A stretch of DNA of 64,000 nt. Source: Treponema putidum. Lineage in GTDB: Bacteria; Spirochaetota; Spirochaetia; Treponematales; Treponemataceae. The first letter of the stretch is position 1. Every line of letters starts with the position of its first letter. The position numbers and the translations under genes are program-made. Positions 8,651-16,800 of the stretch are shown piece by piece. The notes beneath the pieces were generated by a model. That model saw only the letters and a program-made list of their open reading frames with translations. It was not told the origin of the DNA and searched no databases. The DNA is taken from contig NZ_CP009228.1 of the NCBI RefSeq assembly GCF_000755145.1, forward strand, positions 1,299,827-1,363,826, in the 5' to 3' direction.

Positions 8651-9975
8651 TTAAAAGCCCGATTTAAATGTTAAGGTCTTGCCTCTTAATACTACCAATT
8701 TTATATTTTCAAAACCCGGAACGGAATCTGCAGTATCATAGATGACAGCTTCAAGGTCATCAATAGTTCCGAAAAATGAAACTGCATATTTTGTTTGTGC
8801 CGAGGATTGATATAAGGTTTTTATATCGTTTACATTTCCGCTTAAAGCTTTTCTAAAACGAGCCATGCTCTTGCTGTCAGGTGTTTCGTTTATAATAATT
8901 TCATAGCGTATTCCGCGGGAATAGGCTTTGGCTAAAAGAATCTTTGCCTGATCGACAGCTATGGGCAGGGCCTTGTTTACTGCGGATTGAATTGCATTTG
9001 ATTGAGCATCATAGCTGCTTACTCGGCTAAAAGTTTTTTGGCTTGTGTAGGGGACAGAACCGAGTAACTCTCCTGTAGACGGATTGAATATCTTTAAGGT
9101 TATCTTTGCCGAACCGTAATAGCCGCTTGGTTCATAACCGCCTTCGGTTACCGCATCAATTTCCATATATACATCGGCGTTTAACTTTTGGGCTATCAAC
9201 TGAATAGCCGACATTCCTTCATCGGTGCTTTCTTGGTAAATGAGGGCATTATCTTTTTTTAGTTTTTCGACCTCTTTTGAGTCTACGGCCCTATACCCCT
9301 GTTTTAAAAGAAAGGCATTTCCCGTTTCTACTGCGGCTTTAAGTAAAAATCTGTCCGCATCTGATTCTTCAGCATCAAAGACCATGTAGGTCATGTTTTC
9401 GATATAATTATTTAAAAATTGAAGATTTTTTTTTGCCTTCGGCAGAAGCTTGAGCTTCTTTTAAAATAAGGTCTGCATCCTTAGGTTTTTGTGCGGCATT
9501 AAAACTTTCTTGAGTCTTGCCATTTCCGAAAACTATATCATCCATTGATGTTCCGTTTGAGGGGTTACCGGAGCTTATACCTGCCGATGAAAGAGTTGTG
9601 GCTAGCTCATTCATTTTTACGGGGATTTTAATTTTAATTATGTATACTTCTCCGTTTTTGGATTTTTGTAGTACGTCTATTTTTTCGTTTACTACATATT
9701 CATTCGGATATTCGGTATCGTATATGATACTTTTAATTTTTTGGTAATTAGACTGTTCAGCTTGAAGGCCTATAATGTCGATAACTCCTTGCCTTATCGC
9801 TCCGATTTTTGCCTTATTTATAGCCTGTAAAAAGGAAGAATCCTCTCCCATTGAAGTATATTCTTTTGTTTCGGTATAAACCGGTTTTTTTACGTCTAAT
9901 GCATCTTCAATACTCGCACAGGAAAAAAAGAAGAAAGATGCAGATAAAAGCAAAAAAAAGTGAAATCTTTTTCAT
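8651..9975 (-). pseudogene. LpoB/DUF6175-like lipoprotein, two homopolymer frameshifts
   Basis: Three reading-frame pieces make one lipoprotein. The ribosome-binding site AGGAGA and ATG (9975) give MKKISLFF, but the lipobox part (LLLSASFFFFSCASIED) is in the next frame. They join if the 8-base A/T run at 9952-9959 is one shorter. The second piece ends at 9408 with EGKKKSSIFK. The third frame reads NLQFLNNYIENMTYMVFDAEE and continues to 8651, joining if the 9-base run at 9426-9434 is one shorter. The restored protein has 440 residues: an N-terminal LPP20-like domain and a C-terminal domain resembling LpoB/DUF6175 (LIAQKLNADVYMEIDAV, STGELLGSVPYTSQKTFS). The family name is tentative. Confidence 0.72.
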
Positions 9976-9991
9976 CATATGTCTCCTAAAG

Positions 9992-11314
9992 TTATAATTT
10001 AATTGTAAAGCCGATTCCGGCAGTAAATCTTAAGATTCCTCCTATACCATTGTAAAAGGTTGCTCCCGTTTTTATGCCAAAGTCGCCTCCTATTTTAAAA
10101 TTCTTTGTTACAAGAAAACTTGTATGCACAAAGGCTCTAAGCCCGGCTCCCGCAGGAATCGGAAATTTTTCTTTAGAACCGATTATAATCATTGTATAAT
10201 AAAATTGAATTGTAGGCAAGATTTGTAAACGCCTAAAATATGTATTTCCTATCTCGGTACCCCCGAATATGGTCATAGGTGTTCCTATAGAAAGAATTTT
10301 AGCGGTGTTAGAGTCAAATGTCATCTCTGCCCCAAAACAGGGTCTAAAGCGGTAAAACCCCCTTGTTCCTGAAACATTAATACCGAAGGTTCCGCCTCCG
10401 TCATATAAACCTCTTTCGGCAACGAAAAAACCGAACTCGCCTAAGGCATAAACTCTGTATTCAAATGGCCCGTGAGGAACCTCTTTAATAGGATCTCCTA
10501 AATTTAAGCGCTTTTTTGAATAAAGTATTAATCCTTTGGAAAAATCGCTTTCCGTTTCGGTAACAACAATTAAGCCGGTTTCTTTCTTGCCGTCTTCACT
10601 TAAAACAACATATTCATCTCCAAGTTTCACGCCCATTTTTTTTCCAAGCTCAAAATGAACGGTGCCTTTTTCTGCCTTGATTATACCTGTTTTTATGGTA
10701 AAGGCTTCTATCTTACGCAGCTCAAGATCAAGTTTTTCCGATAGATTTTTAAGCGCTCTGCTGTATATTTTTTCATAGGTTTTGTCCACAGAGCTTATTT
10801 TTATATCAATTTTTTCTTTTAAATCTTCTTTTGAAGAATATATGTAGAATTCCAAAGCAATTTCTACCCTATATCCATCCGTTTCTCCCAAAAATAGATC
10901 ATTGTATCGTTCCGTTGAAATTGAATAATCCGTAATTACAGGCATTACTACATAATAAGAATTGACCGTTTTTTCCCAGTCTGCTTTTGTAAAGGCTTCT
11001 AAACCCATTAAAACGGATTCGGGCAGTTCTGTGTTTTCTTCTCTTGATTGTTTTATAAGCTCGATAAATATGTCTACATCCGTTGAGGCAAGCCTGTATT
11101 CCAAGCCTATTATATTAAAACGTTCAAGGTTAAAAAAAACATTCATAACCGCTTCATCAATTCTATCAACTAATTCGTTTGGAATATGCCGGCCGTAATA
11201 GGAAGTTACAAAGACGGCAATATCCTTTTTTTCGCTGACCTTTTGAGCAAAAGAAATAGAGCAAAAAAATACAAGAAAAATAATATATAAAAACTTTCCT
11301 CTCACTTTGTTCAT
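9992..11314 (-). CDS. CsgG-like envelope protein with C-terminal beta-barrel
   Basis: The 440-residue protein has a signal peptide (cleavage near SISFAQK), then a region resembling the CsgG/TolB-N fold (KKDIAVFVTSYYGRHIP through ERFNIIGLEYRL). A mid-section (HFELGKKMGVKLGDEYVVLSED) is typical of FlgT/CsgG-associated domains. The last 160 residues alternate hydrophobic and polar residues, with many Gly and aromatic residues, and end in GIGFTIKL, like an outer-membrane barrel. It heads the envelope operon, 16 bases upstream of the LpoB-like gene. It probably sits in the outer membrane with the downstream lipoproteins as partners; the function is inferred only. Confidence 0.7.
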   Translation of the reverse strand: MNKVRGKFLYIIFLVFFCSISFAQKVSEKKDIAVFVTSYYGRHIPNELVDRIDEAVMNVFFNLERFNIIGLEYRLASTDVDIFIELIKQSREENTELPESVLMGLEAFTKADWEKTVNSYYVVMPVITDYSISTERYNDLFLGETDGYRVEIALEFYIYSSKEDLKEKIDIKISSVDKTYEKIYSRALKNLSEKLDLELRKIEAFTIKTGIIKAEKGTVHFELGKKMGVKLGDEYVVLSEDGKKETGLIVVTETESDFSKGLILYSKKRLNLGDPIKEVPHGPFEYRVYALGEFGFFVAERGLYDGGGTFGINVSGTRGFYRFRPCFGAEMTFDSNTAKILSIGTPMTIFGGTEIGNTYFRRLQILPTIQFYYTMIIIGSKEKFPIPAGAGLRAFVHTSFLVTKNFKIGGDFGIKTGATFYNGIGGILRFTAGIGFTIKL

Positions 11315-11343
11315 CGCCGTTTTTCTATTCTAAAATTGAGGTC

Positions 11344-11372
11344 AGTATATACCATTTGACTTAGATTTTCAA
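11344..11372 (-). promoter_or_regulatory. Promoter of the envelope lipoprotein operon
   Basis: Read on the minus strand, TTGAAA (11372-11367) and TATACT (11349-11344) are spaced by 17 bases, 30 bases upstream of the ATG at 11314. Confidence 0.65.
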
Positions 11373-11462
11373 GTAACCCGATATGGACGGTTGCAGGGCT
11401 TATGCATGAGTGGTTGCGTTAAATAACATGTTGAACCTAAAGGAATCATCAAATGTACAAAT

Positions 11463-11615
11463 TCATTTCCCTCCGGTCAGAGCTTGCTTTTTGCTTAAAC
11501 ACACCGCAAAAAGGGTTTGGCTGGAAGTTCGGCTTTGCCTCACTGCATGTAACGCTTCAATCGCTGTCCGAAAGAGATAGGTAGGATGTGAATAAATATA
11601 AAGTTTTGGGTTCAT
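11463..11615 (-). other. Short repeat-derived reading frame
   Basis: A 50-codon frame starts MNPKLYIYSHPTYLFRTAI, like the start of the frame at 12984 (MKTKPYLYSQPDYLIFRAAI). The two starts lie in the two copies of the 60-bp repeat, so this is probably repeated DNA with a fortuitous frame rather than a functional gene. The rest of 11373-11462 shows no gene. Confidence 0.3.
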
Positions 11616-11617
11616 AA
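11558..11617. repeat. Imperfect 60-bp direct repeat, left copy
   Basis: This segment (starting CAATCGCTGTCCGAAAG and ending TTCATAA) matches 12924-12986 at most positions, with small indels. The two copies bracket the RHS tip and its immunity gene. Confidence 0.6.
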
Positions 11618-11620
11618 GTT

Positions 11621-11972
11621 TTATTTATGCCATATTTCAACTTCATCATTTCCAAAAAAGATTTTTTTTACATCATCAGAAATTTTTAGTTCATACAAAA
11701 ATCTTCCTGTATCATTTTTTTTCTTAAAAATTGAAATTCTAATTTTTATTTTCAACTCATCATTTTTTTTTCTGTAAATCAATTTTTTTGATTACATAAT
11801 TACTGTGCATACACAGTCCTGATATTTTTATTGAAAGTTCATTACCATTTCTATATTCTGTTATTTCAAAATTATCAATATCATTATACTCTAAAACCAT
11901 TTGTGATAAACAACTCCATAAGCAAATACTTAAAATAGTTAATAAGGTAAATCTAATTATTACTTTTTTCAT
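11621..11972 (-). pseudogene. Candidate immunity lipoprotein, frameshifted
   Basis: The frame starts at ATG 11972 (AGGAGA upstream) and encodes a lipoprotein signal with lipobox ICLWSC. It stops at 11760, directly after an A run. In the next frame, KKNDELKIKIRISIF continues without a stop to the TAA at 11621-11623, ending VEIWHK. Shortening the 9-base run at 11763-11771 by one gives a 116-residue lipoprotein. It lies just downstream of the RHS toxin tip in the same direction, the normal place for a cognate immunity gene. Immunity function is inferred from position only. Confidence 0.6.
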
Positions 11973-12048
11973 AGTCATCTCCTCATTCTACTGATGAATC
12001 ATAAATAGGATCCGATGATACATTAAATGTACTACCTACCCCATAATA

Positions 12049-12984
12049 CTAAGAACCAGAACTTCTGCCAACAGAATTTGATCTCGTACTAGAAGCCCTG
12101 CTGCTTGAATTTGGAATTTCTAAAGTTCCATTAGCTTTAGTTATTGACTGTTTCAAAGTTTCGGGATTATTAATAATTATCCAAGTATTAGCATTTAGAT
12201 ATTCGCCTGTATCATAATCCCAAGCATCTTGTGTAAATTTTGAACATGGTCCAAACAATTTCCATACATCTTTACCTTTTTTTATAATCATTAATTATTT
12301 TTAATAAAGCTCGTTCTTGGTTATCATTCAAGTGAACAGTTCTAGTTGCTTCGGCACCTCTATTTTGTTCAAGATTTCCAAATAAATCATTACCTTGTCC
12401 AGTAGGATTATTACCCCATGTTCCATATGTTGTCGTAACACCAGTACCATCTGGTGTATAAGAAATCCCAGCCTGCCCCCCATCAAAGAATTTCCAGTTG
12501 AATAAATAGTGAGTTTTCCACTCCTTCCATCTGGCTCGGTATATTTAATCGGATTATATAGCTCGAAGCTGCGCTGCATATACCCCGCGTAATGATACAC
12601 ATGTAAGTTCACAACATTAAATACACCTCCCATTCCCGGCAGGTTTTCATTGTGTTTCTTTGCTTCATCATCTATCGGGGCTGCGTTTAGGGGAGGGAAG
12701 ACACTTTTGGCAGATAAAAATTCGCCTTGAAGTTGCGCTGGCTGTACCTTTCCTTCCCTATAACCCTTCCTATCTTCAAAATAGCTGCTTAAGGGCTCCG
12801 CCCTTAAGAATCCTGAAGTCTCCTTATAGCTTTTAGTACTACACAAAATACAAAAATAAATAAGTACTAGCACCTCGCTTGCTTCGAAGCTGAGACTATC
12901 GGATCGCTGCACCAATATCCCTCCAATCGCTGCCCGAAAGATGAGATAGTCAGGCTGTGAATACAAATAAGGTTTTGTTTTCAT
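12049..12984 (-). pseudogene. Orphan RHS C-terminal toxin tip (displaced cassette), frameshifted
   Basis: The frame has an RHS tail (NENLPGMGGVFNVVNLHVYH, then NPIKYTEPDGR) but none of the long YD-repeat core, so it is a displaced tip. After SLMGG the real coding frame shifts: GQAGISYTPDGTGVTTTYGT continues if the C6 run (12476-12481) were seven bases. A second shift at the T7 run (12277-12283) joins KIINDYKK to GKDVWKLFGPCSKFTQDAW. With both corrections the product is 311 residues. The last domain has a Cys followed by KFTQDAW and an upstream VHLNDNQ, resembling papain-like or NlpC-type cysteine hydrolase toxins. The first 60 residues derive from the 60-bp repeat region. The catalytic role is an inference. 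Confidence 0.65.
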
Positions 12985-12986
12985 AA
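12924..12986. repeat. Imperfect 60-bp direct repeat, right copy
   Basis: Right copy of the repeat at 11558-11617, overlapping the start of the RHS-tip reading frame. The sequence from here to 13239 is A/T-rich and shows no gene. Confidence 0.6.
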
Positions 12987-13239
12987 TATTTTTTATCTTT
13001 TAGTTATTATACTATTATTTTAATAATATCACATTTCAGCCATTTATACAATTTAGTTTACGGGTTCCTTTTTTAAATATTGCATATACAGTATCAGTTT
13101 TTTGGGGAGGATAATCAATTCCACTATTTCCTATTCATATAGAAATCAATTTTGGAATAAAAAGCTTAAATCATATCTGCACTTTAAAAACTTTTTATAA
13201 TAGTTTTTGTAAAAATAATCGATTTTTTTAAATTTTTTC

Positions 13240-13268
13240 TTGACATAATGAAATATGTGATTTATACT
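13240..13268 (+). promoter_or_regulatory. Promoter of the Grd-like selenoprotein operon
   Basis: A consensus TTGACA (13240-13245) and TATACT (13263-13268) with 17-base spacing lie 68 bases upstream of the aldehyde dehydrogenase ATG. The -10 box overlaps the 32-bp palindrome. Confidence 0.8.
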
Positions 13269-13295
13269 GTTAATAGAATGTTCTATTAACAGTAT
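13264..13295. promoter_or_regulatory. Perfect 32-bp palindromic operator
   Basis: ATACTGTTAATAGAA (13264-13278), two central bases TG, then its exact reverse complement (13281-13295). It covers the -10 box and transcription start, the ideal place for a repressor to block transcription. The operon's own XRE-cupin regulator (14845-15444) is the obvious candidate ligand-responsive binder. As RNA it could also form a 5' hairpin. Confidence 0.75.
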
Positions 13296-13335
13296 GTAAT
13301 AAAAAAATAAAACTTATTAAAAAAAGGAGATTAAA

Positions 13336-14820
13336 ATGGAATTCTTAAAATATGTTAAGAAAGAACCCTATCAGCTTTTTATTGATGGTAAGTATACTCC
13401 TTCTGAGGATGGTACTATTGTTGATGTAATTAACCCTGCCGATAACTTGCCTTTTGCTAAAGCCTATCGGGGTACAAAAACTGATTGCGAAAAAGCAATT
13501 GCTGCGGCAAGAAAAGCCTTTGATGAAGGCCCATACAGAAAAATGTCTGCAAAGGATCGTAGTAAATTATTATTAAAGGCTGCCCAAATTCTTGAAAGGC
13601 GTGCTGAAGAATTTGCAGTTATTGAAACACTTGAATGCGGTAAAAATTATAATGCATGCCGCTATTGGGAAGTTCCAATGGCCGTTGATTCCTTTGAATT
13701 TTTTGCAGGAAAGGCCAGGTGTTTGGATGGTAAGGTGGTGCCGAGTGAATATGGGACTCTTAATTATGTAACATGGAACCCTTGCGGAGTAGTAGGAGAA
13801 ATTCTTCCATGGAACGGGCCATTTCTTATGGGATGTCAAAAAGTAAATGCAATTTTGGCAGCAGGCAATACCGTTATAATTAAGCCTCCAAGTTGGGGTG
13901 TGTTGTCAATGATTCTTATGGCAAGTGTTTATGAAGAAGCCGGCTTTCCTCCCGGTGTTGTTAATGTTGTAACCGGCTCAGGCGCTGAAGTAGGAAACTG
14001 TCTTGTCGAGAGTGAGCTTGTGGATATGGTATCTATGACGGGCGGGGTAGAAACAGGCCGCGAGATAATTACTCATTCTGCAAAATTAGTAAAAGATATT
14101 GCTCTGGAACTGGGCGGCAAAAGCCCTAACATTTTTTTTGAAGATGTTGATATTGATCAAGCTGCTCGTTTTGCTGTTTATGGTTTTACAAATCATGCGG
14201 GGCAGATATGTGTATCAGGTACAAGAATTTTAGTACAACGCCGTATATATGAACCTTTTATAAAAGCAATGGCCGATGTTGCTTCTAAATTAAAGCCTGG
14301 AGACGGTTTTGATCCGTCTGCAACTATGAATACCCTAATATCCCGAGAACATGCCGATACGGTATGGGGATACATTGAAAAAGGAAAAAAACAAAATGCA
14401 AGACTCGTTTGCGGCGGAAACCCATATTCGGAAGCTCTCTTAAAGAAGGGAAATTTTATTCCTCCGACTATTTTTGCAGATGTTACACCTGAAATGGATA
14501 TATTCCAAAATGAAATCTTTGGGCCGGTTGCTTGTGTTACACCTTTTGATACGGAAGAAGAAGCTATTGCTTTGGCGAATGCAACTAAGTATGGTCTAGC
14601 CGGAGGCGTATTTACAAAAGATATAAAGAGAGCAATTCGTGTGGCAGACAGAATAAATAGCGGGCAGATTTATATAAACAATTACTTCAGTAAAGGTATG
14701 ATTGAATCACCCGGCACCGGATGGAAAGAAAGCGGTATAGGGATAGCAGGAATACATAAATATATGATTTCAAAAACCGTATTCGTTGAAACTATTGATA
14801 ATGTGTTACCCCCTATTTGA
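13336..14820 (+). CDS. NAD(P)-dependent aldehyde dehydrogenase
   Basis: The 494-residue protein is a full-length ALDH-superfamily enzyme, closest in character to betaine-aldehyde/aminoaldehyde dehydrogenases. The catalytic Cys lies in FTNHAGQICVSGTR, the general-base Glu in ALELGGKSPNIFFED, and the NAD-binding segments are PWNGPFLMGCQKVNAILAAG and MTGGVETGREI. It has a GGAG ribosome-binding site and is the first gene of the operon, followed by the regulator 24 bases later. Here it probably oxidises an aldehyde released during breakdown of the unknown amine substrate. The substrate is not deducible from sequence. Confidence 0.9.
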   Translation: MEFLKYVKKEPYQLFIDGKYTPSEDGTIVDVINPADNLPFAKAYRGTKTDCEKAIAAARKAFDEGPYRKMSAKDRSKLLLKAAQILERRAEEFAVIETLECGKNYNACRYWEVPMAVDSFEFFAGKARCLDGKVVPSEYGTLNYVTWNPCGVVGEILPWNGPFLMGCQKVNAILAAGNTVIIKPPSWGVLSMILMASVYEEAGFPPGVVNVVTGSGAEVGNCLVESELVDMVSMTGGVETGREIITHSAKLVKDIALELGGKSPNIFFEDVDIDQAARFAVYGFTNHAGQICVSGTRILVQRRIYEPFIKAMADVASKLKPGDGFDPSATMNTLISREHADTVWGYIEKGKKQNARLVCGGNPYSEALLKKGNFIPPTIFADVTPEMDIFQNEIFGPVACVTPFDTEEEAIALANATKYGLAGGVFTKDIKRAIRVADRINSGQIYINNYFSKGMIESPGTGWKESGIGIAGIHKYMISKTVFVETIDNVLPPI

Positions 14821-14844
14821 TAACACTATTAAAAGGCAGATATT

Positions 14845-15444
14845 ATGGGAGAAGATATTAAACAAAAAGAATCGGTGAATATTTCCATCGGTTCTAAAAT
14901 TCGTGCCCTTAGAAAAGTGCGCAGTATTTCGTTACAACAAATGGCAAAAGATCTCGGCATGAGTTATTCTTACCTTTCAGGGTTAGAGAATGATAAGTAT
15001 TCCGTTTCCATCACAAATTTACAAAAACTTGCAAATTATTTTAAGGTTAATCTTGTTTCTTTTCTTACTCCAAGCGGCCCTGTACCAAGAGTGTTCCGCA
15101 AAAAGGACTTGTACAGCAATGTCAATACCTACGATAACATTGCATATAAAGTTATTACTCCGGAAAGTTATACCCATTTACAGGTTAGCTATGCATATTT
15201 GCCGCCTAACGAACCGTCTGAACGAAACATTCACAAGCATGGTAAGGGACAAGAAATGATTTTAGTTTTAGACGGCTGTGTTTGTGTGATGGTTGAAGCC
15301 GAGAAATTTAAAATTGAACAAGGTGATTGTATTATTTTTGATGCTGACGTTGAGCACTTAATTTACACTGAGGAACAACCTGCTACTTTGGTGATAGTAT
15401 CAAGCCCTCCTTACGGACAGCAAATTTTGCCTGAAAAAAAATAA
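14845..15444 (+). CDS. XRE-family regulator with C-terminal cupin domain
   Basis: The 199-residue protein has an N-terminal helix-turn-helix (about residues 16-70: IGSKIRALRKVRSISLQQMA then GMSYSYLSGLENDKYSVS) and a C-terminal cupin (about 120-190: HKHGKGQEMILVLDGCVCVM, GDCIIFDADVEHLIYTEE). This HTH-plus-cupin architecture typically senses a small molecule and controls an adjacent catabolic or transport operon. It is the second gene of the operon, 22 bases before the selenoprotein, and probably binds the palindrome at 13264-13295. Confidence 0.87.
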   Translation: MGEDIKQKESVNISIGSKIRALRKVRSISLQQMAKDLGMSYSYLSGLENDKYSVSITNLQKLANYFKVNLVSFLTPSGPVPRVFRKKDLYSNVNTYDNIAYKVITPESYTHLQVSYAYLPPNEPSERNIHKHGKGQEMILVLDGCVCVMVEAEKFKIEQGDCIIFDADVEHLIYTEEQPATLVIVSSPPYGQQILPEKK

Positions 15445-15466
15445 TAAAGTGATAGGAGAGTTATAG

Positions 15467-16798
15467 ATGATATATAAGGCTATTCATTATATAAATCAAT
15501 TTTATGCCGGTATAGGCGGTGAATCATCGGCAGAATCCGGTTTTATTGTTTTAAAAGAAAAAAAAGGGCCTGCTATAGGTTTAGAAGATTTATGGCAGGG
15601 AGAGATGATTGTGACAAAAGTTATTTGTTGCGGAGATAATTATATAAATGTTGATAATAACTTTGAAGAAGTCTGTAGACAGTTAAAAAAGATTGTAGAA
15701 GAAGAAAAACCGGATGTTTTAATTGCAGGCCCGGCATTTAACGCCGGAAGATACGGTATGGCTTGTGCTAAAATATGCGACTATGCTCGGCACCGTCTGA
15801 ACATTCCGTCTGTTACGGCTATGTGGCATGAAAATCCTGCCGTAAAAATATATGTTAAAAATAATTATATAATAAGCAGCACTGAGACTGCCGCGGGAAT
15901 GCACAAAACATTAGAGAACTTAGCAAAGCTGGCTTTAAAACTTGCTAAAAGAGAAAAAATAGGACCTGCCCGTATTGAAGGATATTTACCGACAGGGCAC
16001 CGTTATAATGAATACAATCAAAAAACAGGTGCCCAAAGAGTGGTAGATATGTTATTGGATAAGTTAAACGGCAGACCCTATCAAACTGAAGTTCCTCTAC
16101 GGGGCTTTGAGAGAGTTCCTCCTGCTCCGCCTATTCGTGAAATGAACAAAACAACTATAGCCTTATTTACTACAGGCGGATTAGTTCCTATTGGGAACCC
16201 TGATAAACTTAAACAAGCCTTTGCTGAAGACTTTAAAGTTTATGATATTTCTAATCGAAAAACTTTGCCGCAAGGAGTGTATGAATCCATTCATGGAGGA
16301 TATGATACCACTGCAGCAAGTGCGGATCCTCATAGGTTAATTCCTTTAGATGCTTTAAGACAATGTGAAGCAGAAGGTATTATTGGAGGAGTATATCCTT
16401 ACTTTGGAACTACATGCGGTGTAGGTACAAATGTGGCGATTAGTGAGTCCATGGGTAAAGCGTGGGCAAATAAACTTAAAGAAGAACATGTAGGAGCTGT
16501 AATTTTAACCAGTACGTGAGGAACCTGTACTCGTTGCGGTGCAACGATTTGCAAAGAATTGGATCGTGCGGGTATCCCGAATGTACATATAAACGCCTTT
16601 ACTTCCATATCCGAAAGTGTCGGAGCAAACCGAATTGTTTTTGGCGGAGGCTTTACCGCGCCTGCCGGTGATCCTCTGCTGCCTCTTGAACGTGAAACGG
16701 CATATAGACGTAAAATTATTGATAAAGCTTTAGAAGCCTTGCAGACAGAAGTCTTATCACCTACGATTTTTACTGTAGATCATGGTAAGGAGGGTTAA
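15467..16798 (+). CDS. GrdB-like selenoprotein (component B of a glycine-reductase-type complex)
   Basis: Read through the in-frame TGA at 16517-16519 as selenocysteine, this is a 443-residue protein, the normal length of GrdB/GrdF-type subunits, which reductively cleave C-N bonds of glycine, sarcosine or betaine. Sec is residue 351 in the motif U-GTCTRCGA (UxxCxxC), preceded by VGAVILTST; translation continues with GATICKELDRAGIPNVHINA. Earlier conserved features are DVLIAGPAFNAGRYGMACA and LFTTGGLVPIGNPD. A hairpin of bacterial SECIS type lies 11 bases after the TGA. It is 2 bases upstream of the GrdE-like gene. No grdA, grdC, grdD or trx genes are in the window. The substrate is unknown. 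Confidence 0.9.
16517..16547 (+). promoter_or_regulatory. UGA selenocysteine codon with SECIS hairpin
   Basis: After TGA (16517-16519) and 11 bases comes a perfect 7-bp stem, TCGTTGC / GCAACGA (16531-16537 and 16541-16547), closed by the loop GGT. Bacterial SelB recognises a GU in the apical loop of such hairpins directly downstream of UGA, and size, distance and loop all fit. Confidence 0.85.
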
Positions 16799-16800
16799 AT

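Noticed and set aside
16517-16519. Stop codon ending a 350-residue protein, with a second gene at 16559
   Set aside because: The downstream frame continues the same family without a start signal, and a SECIS hairpin follows; it is a selenocysteine codon.
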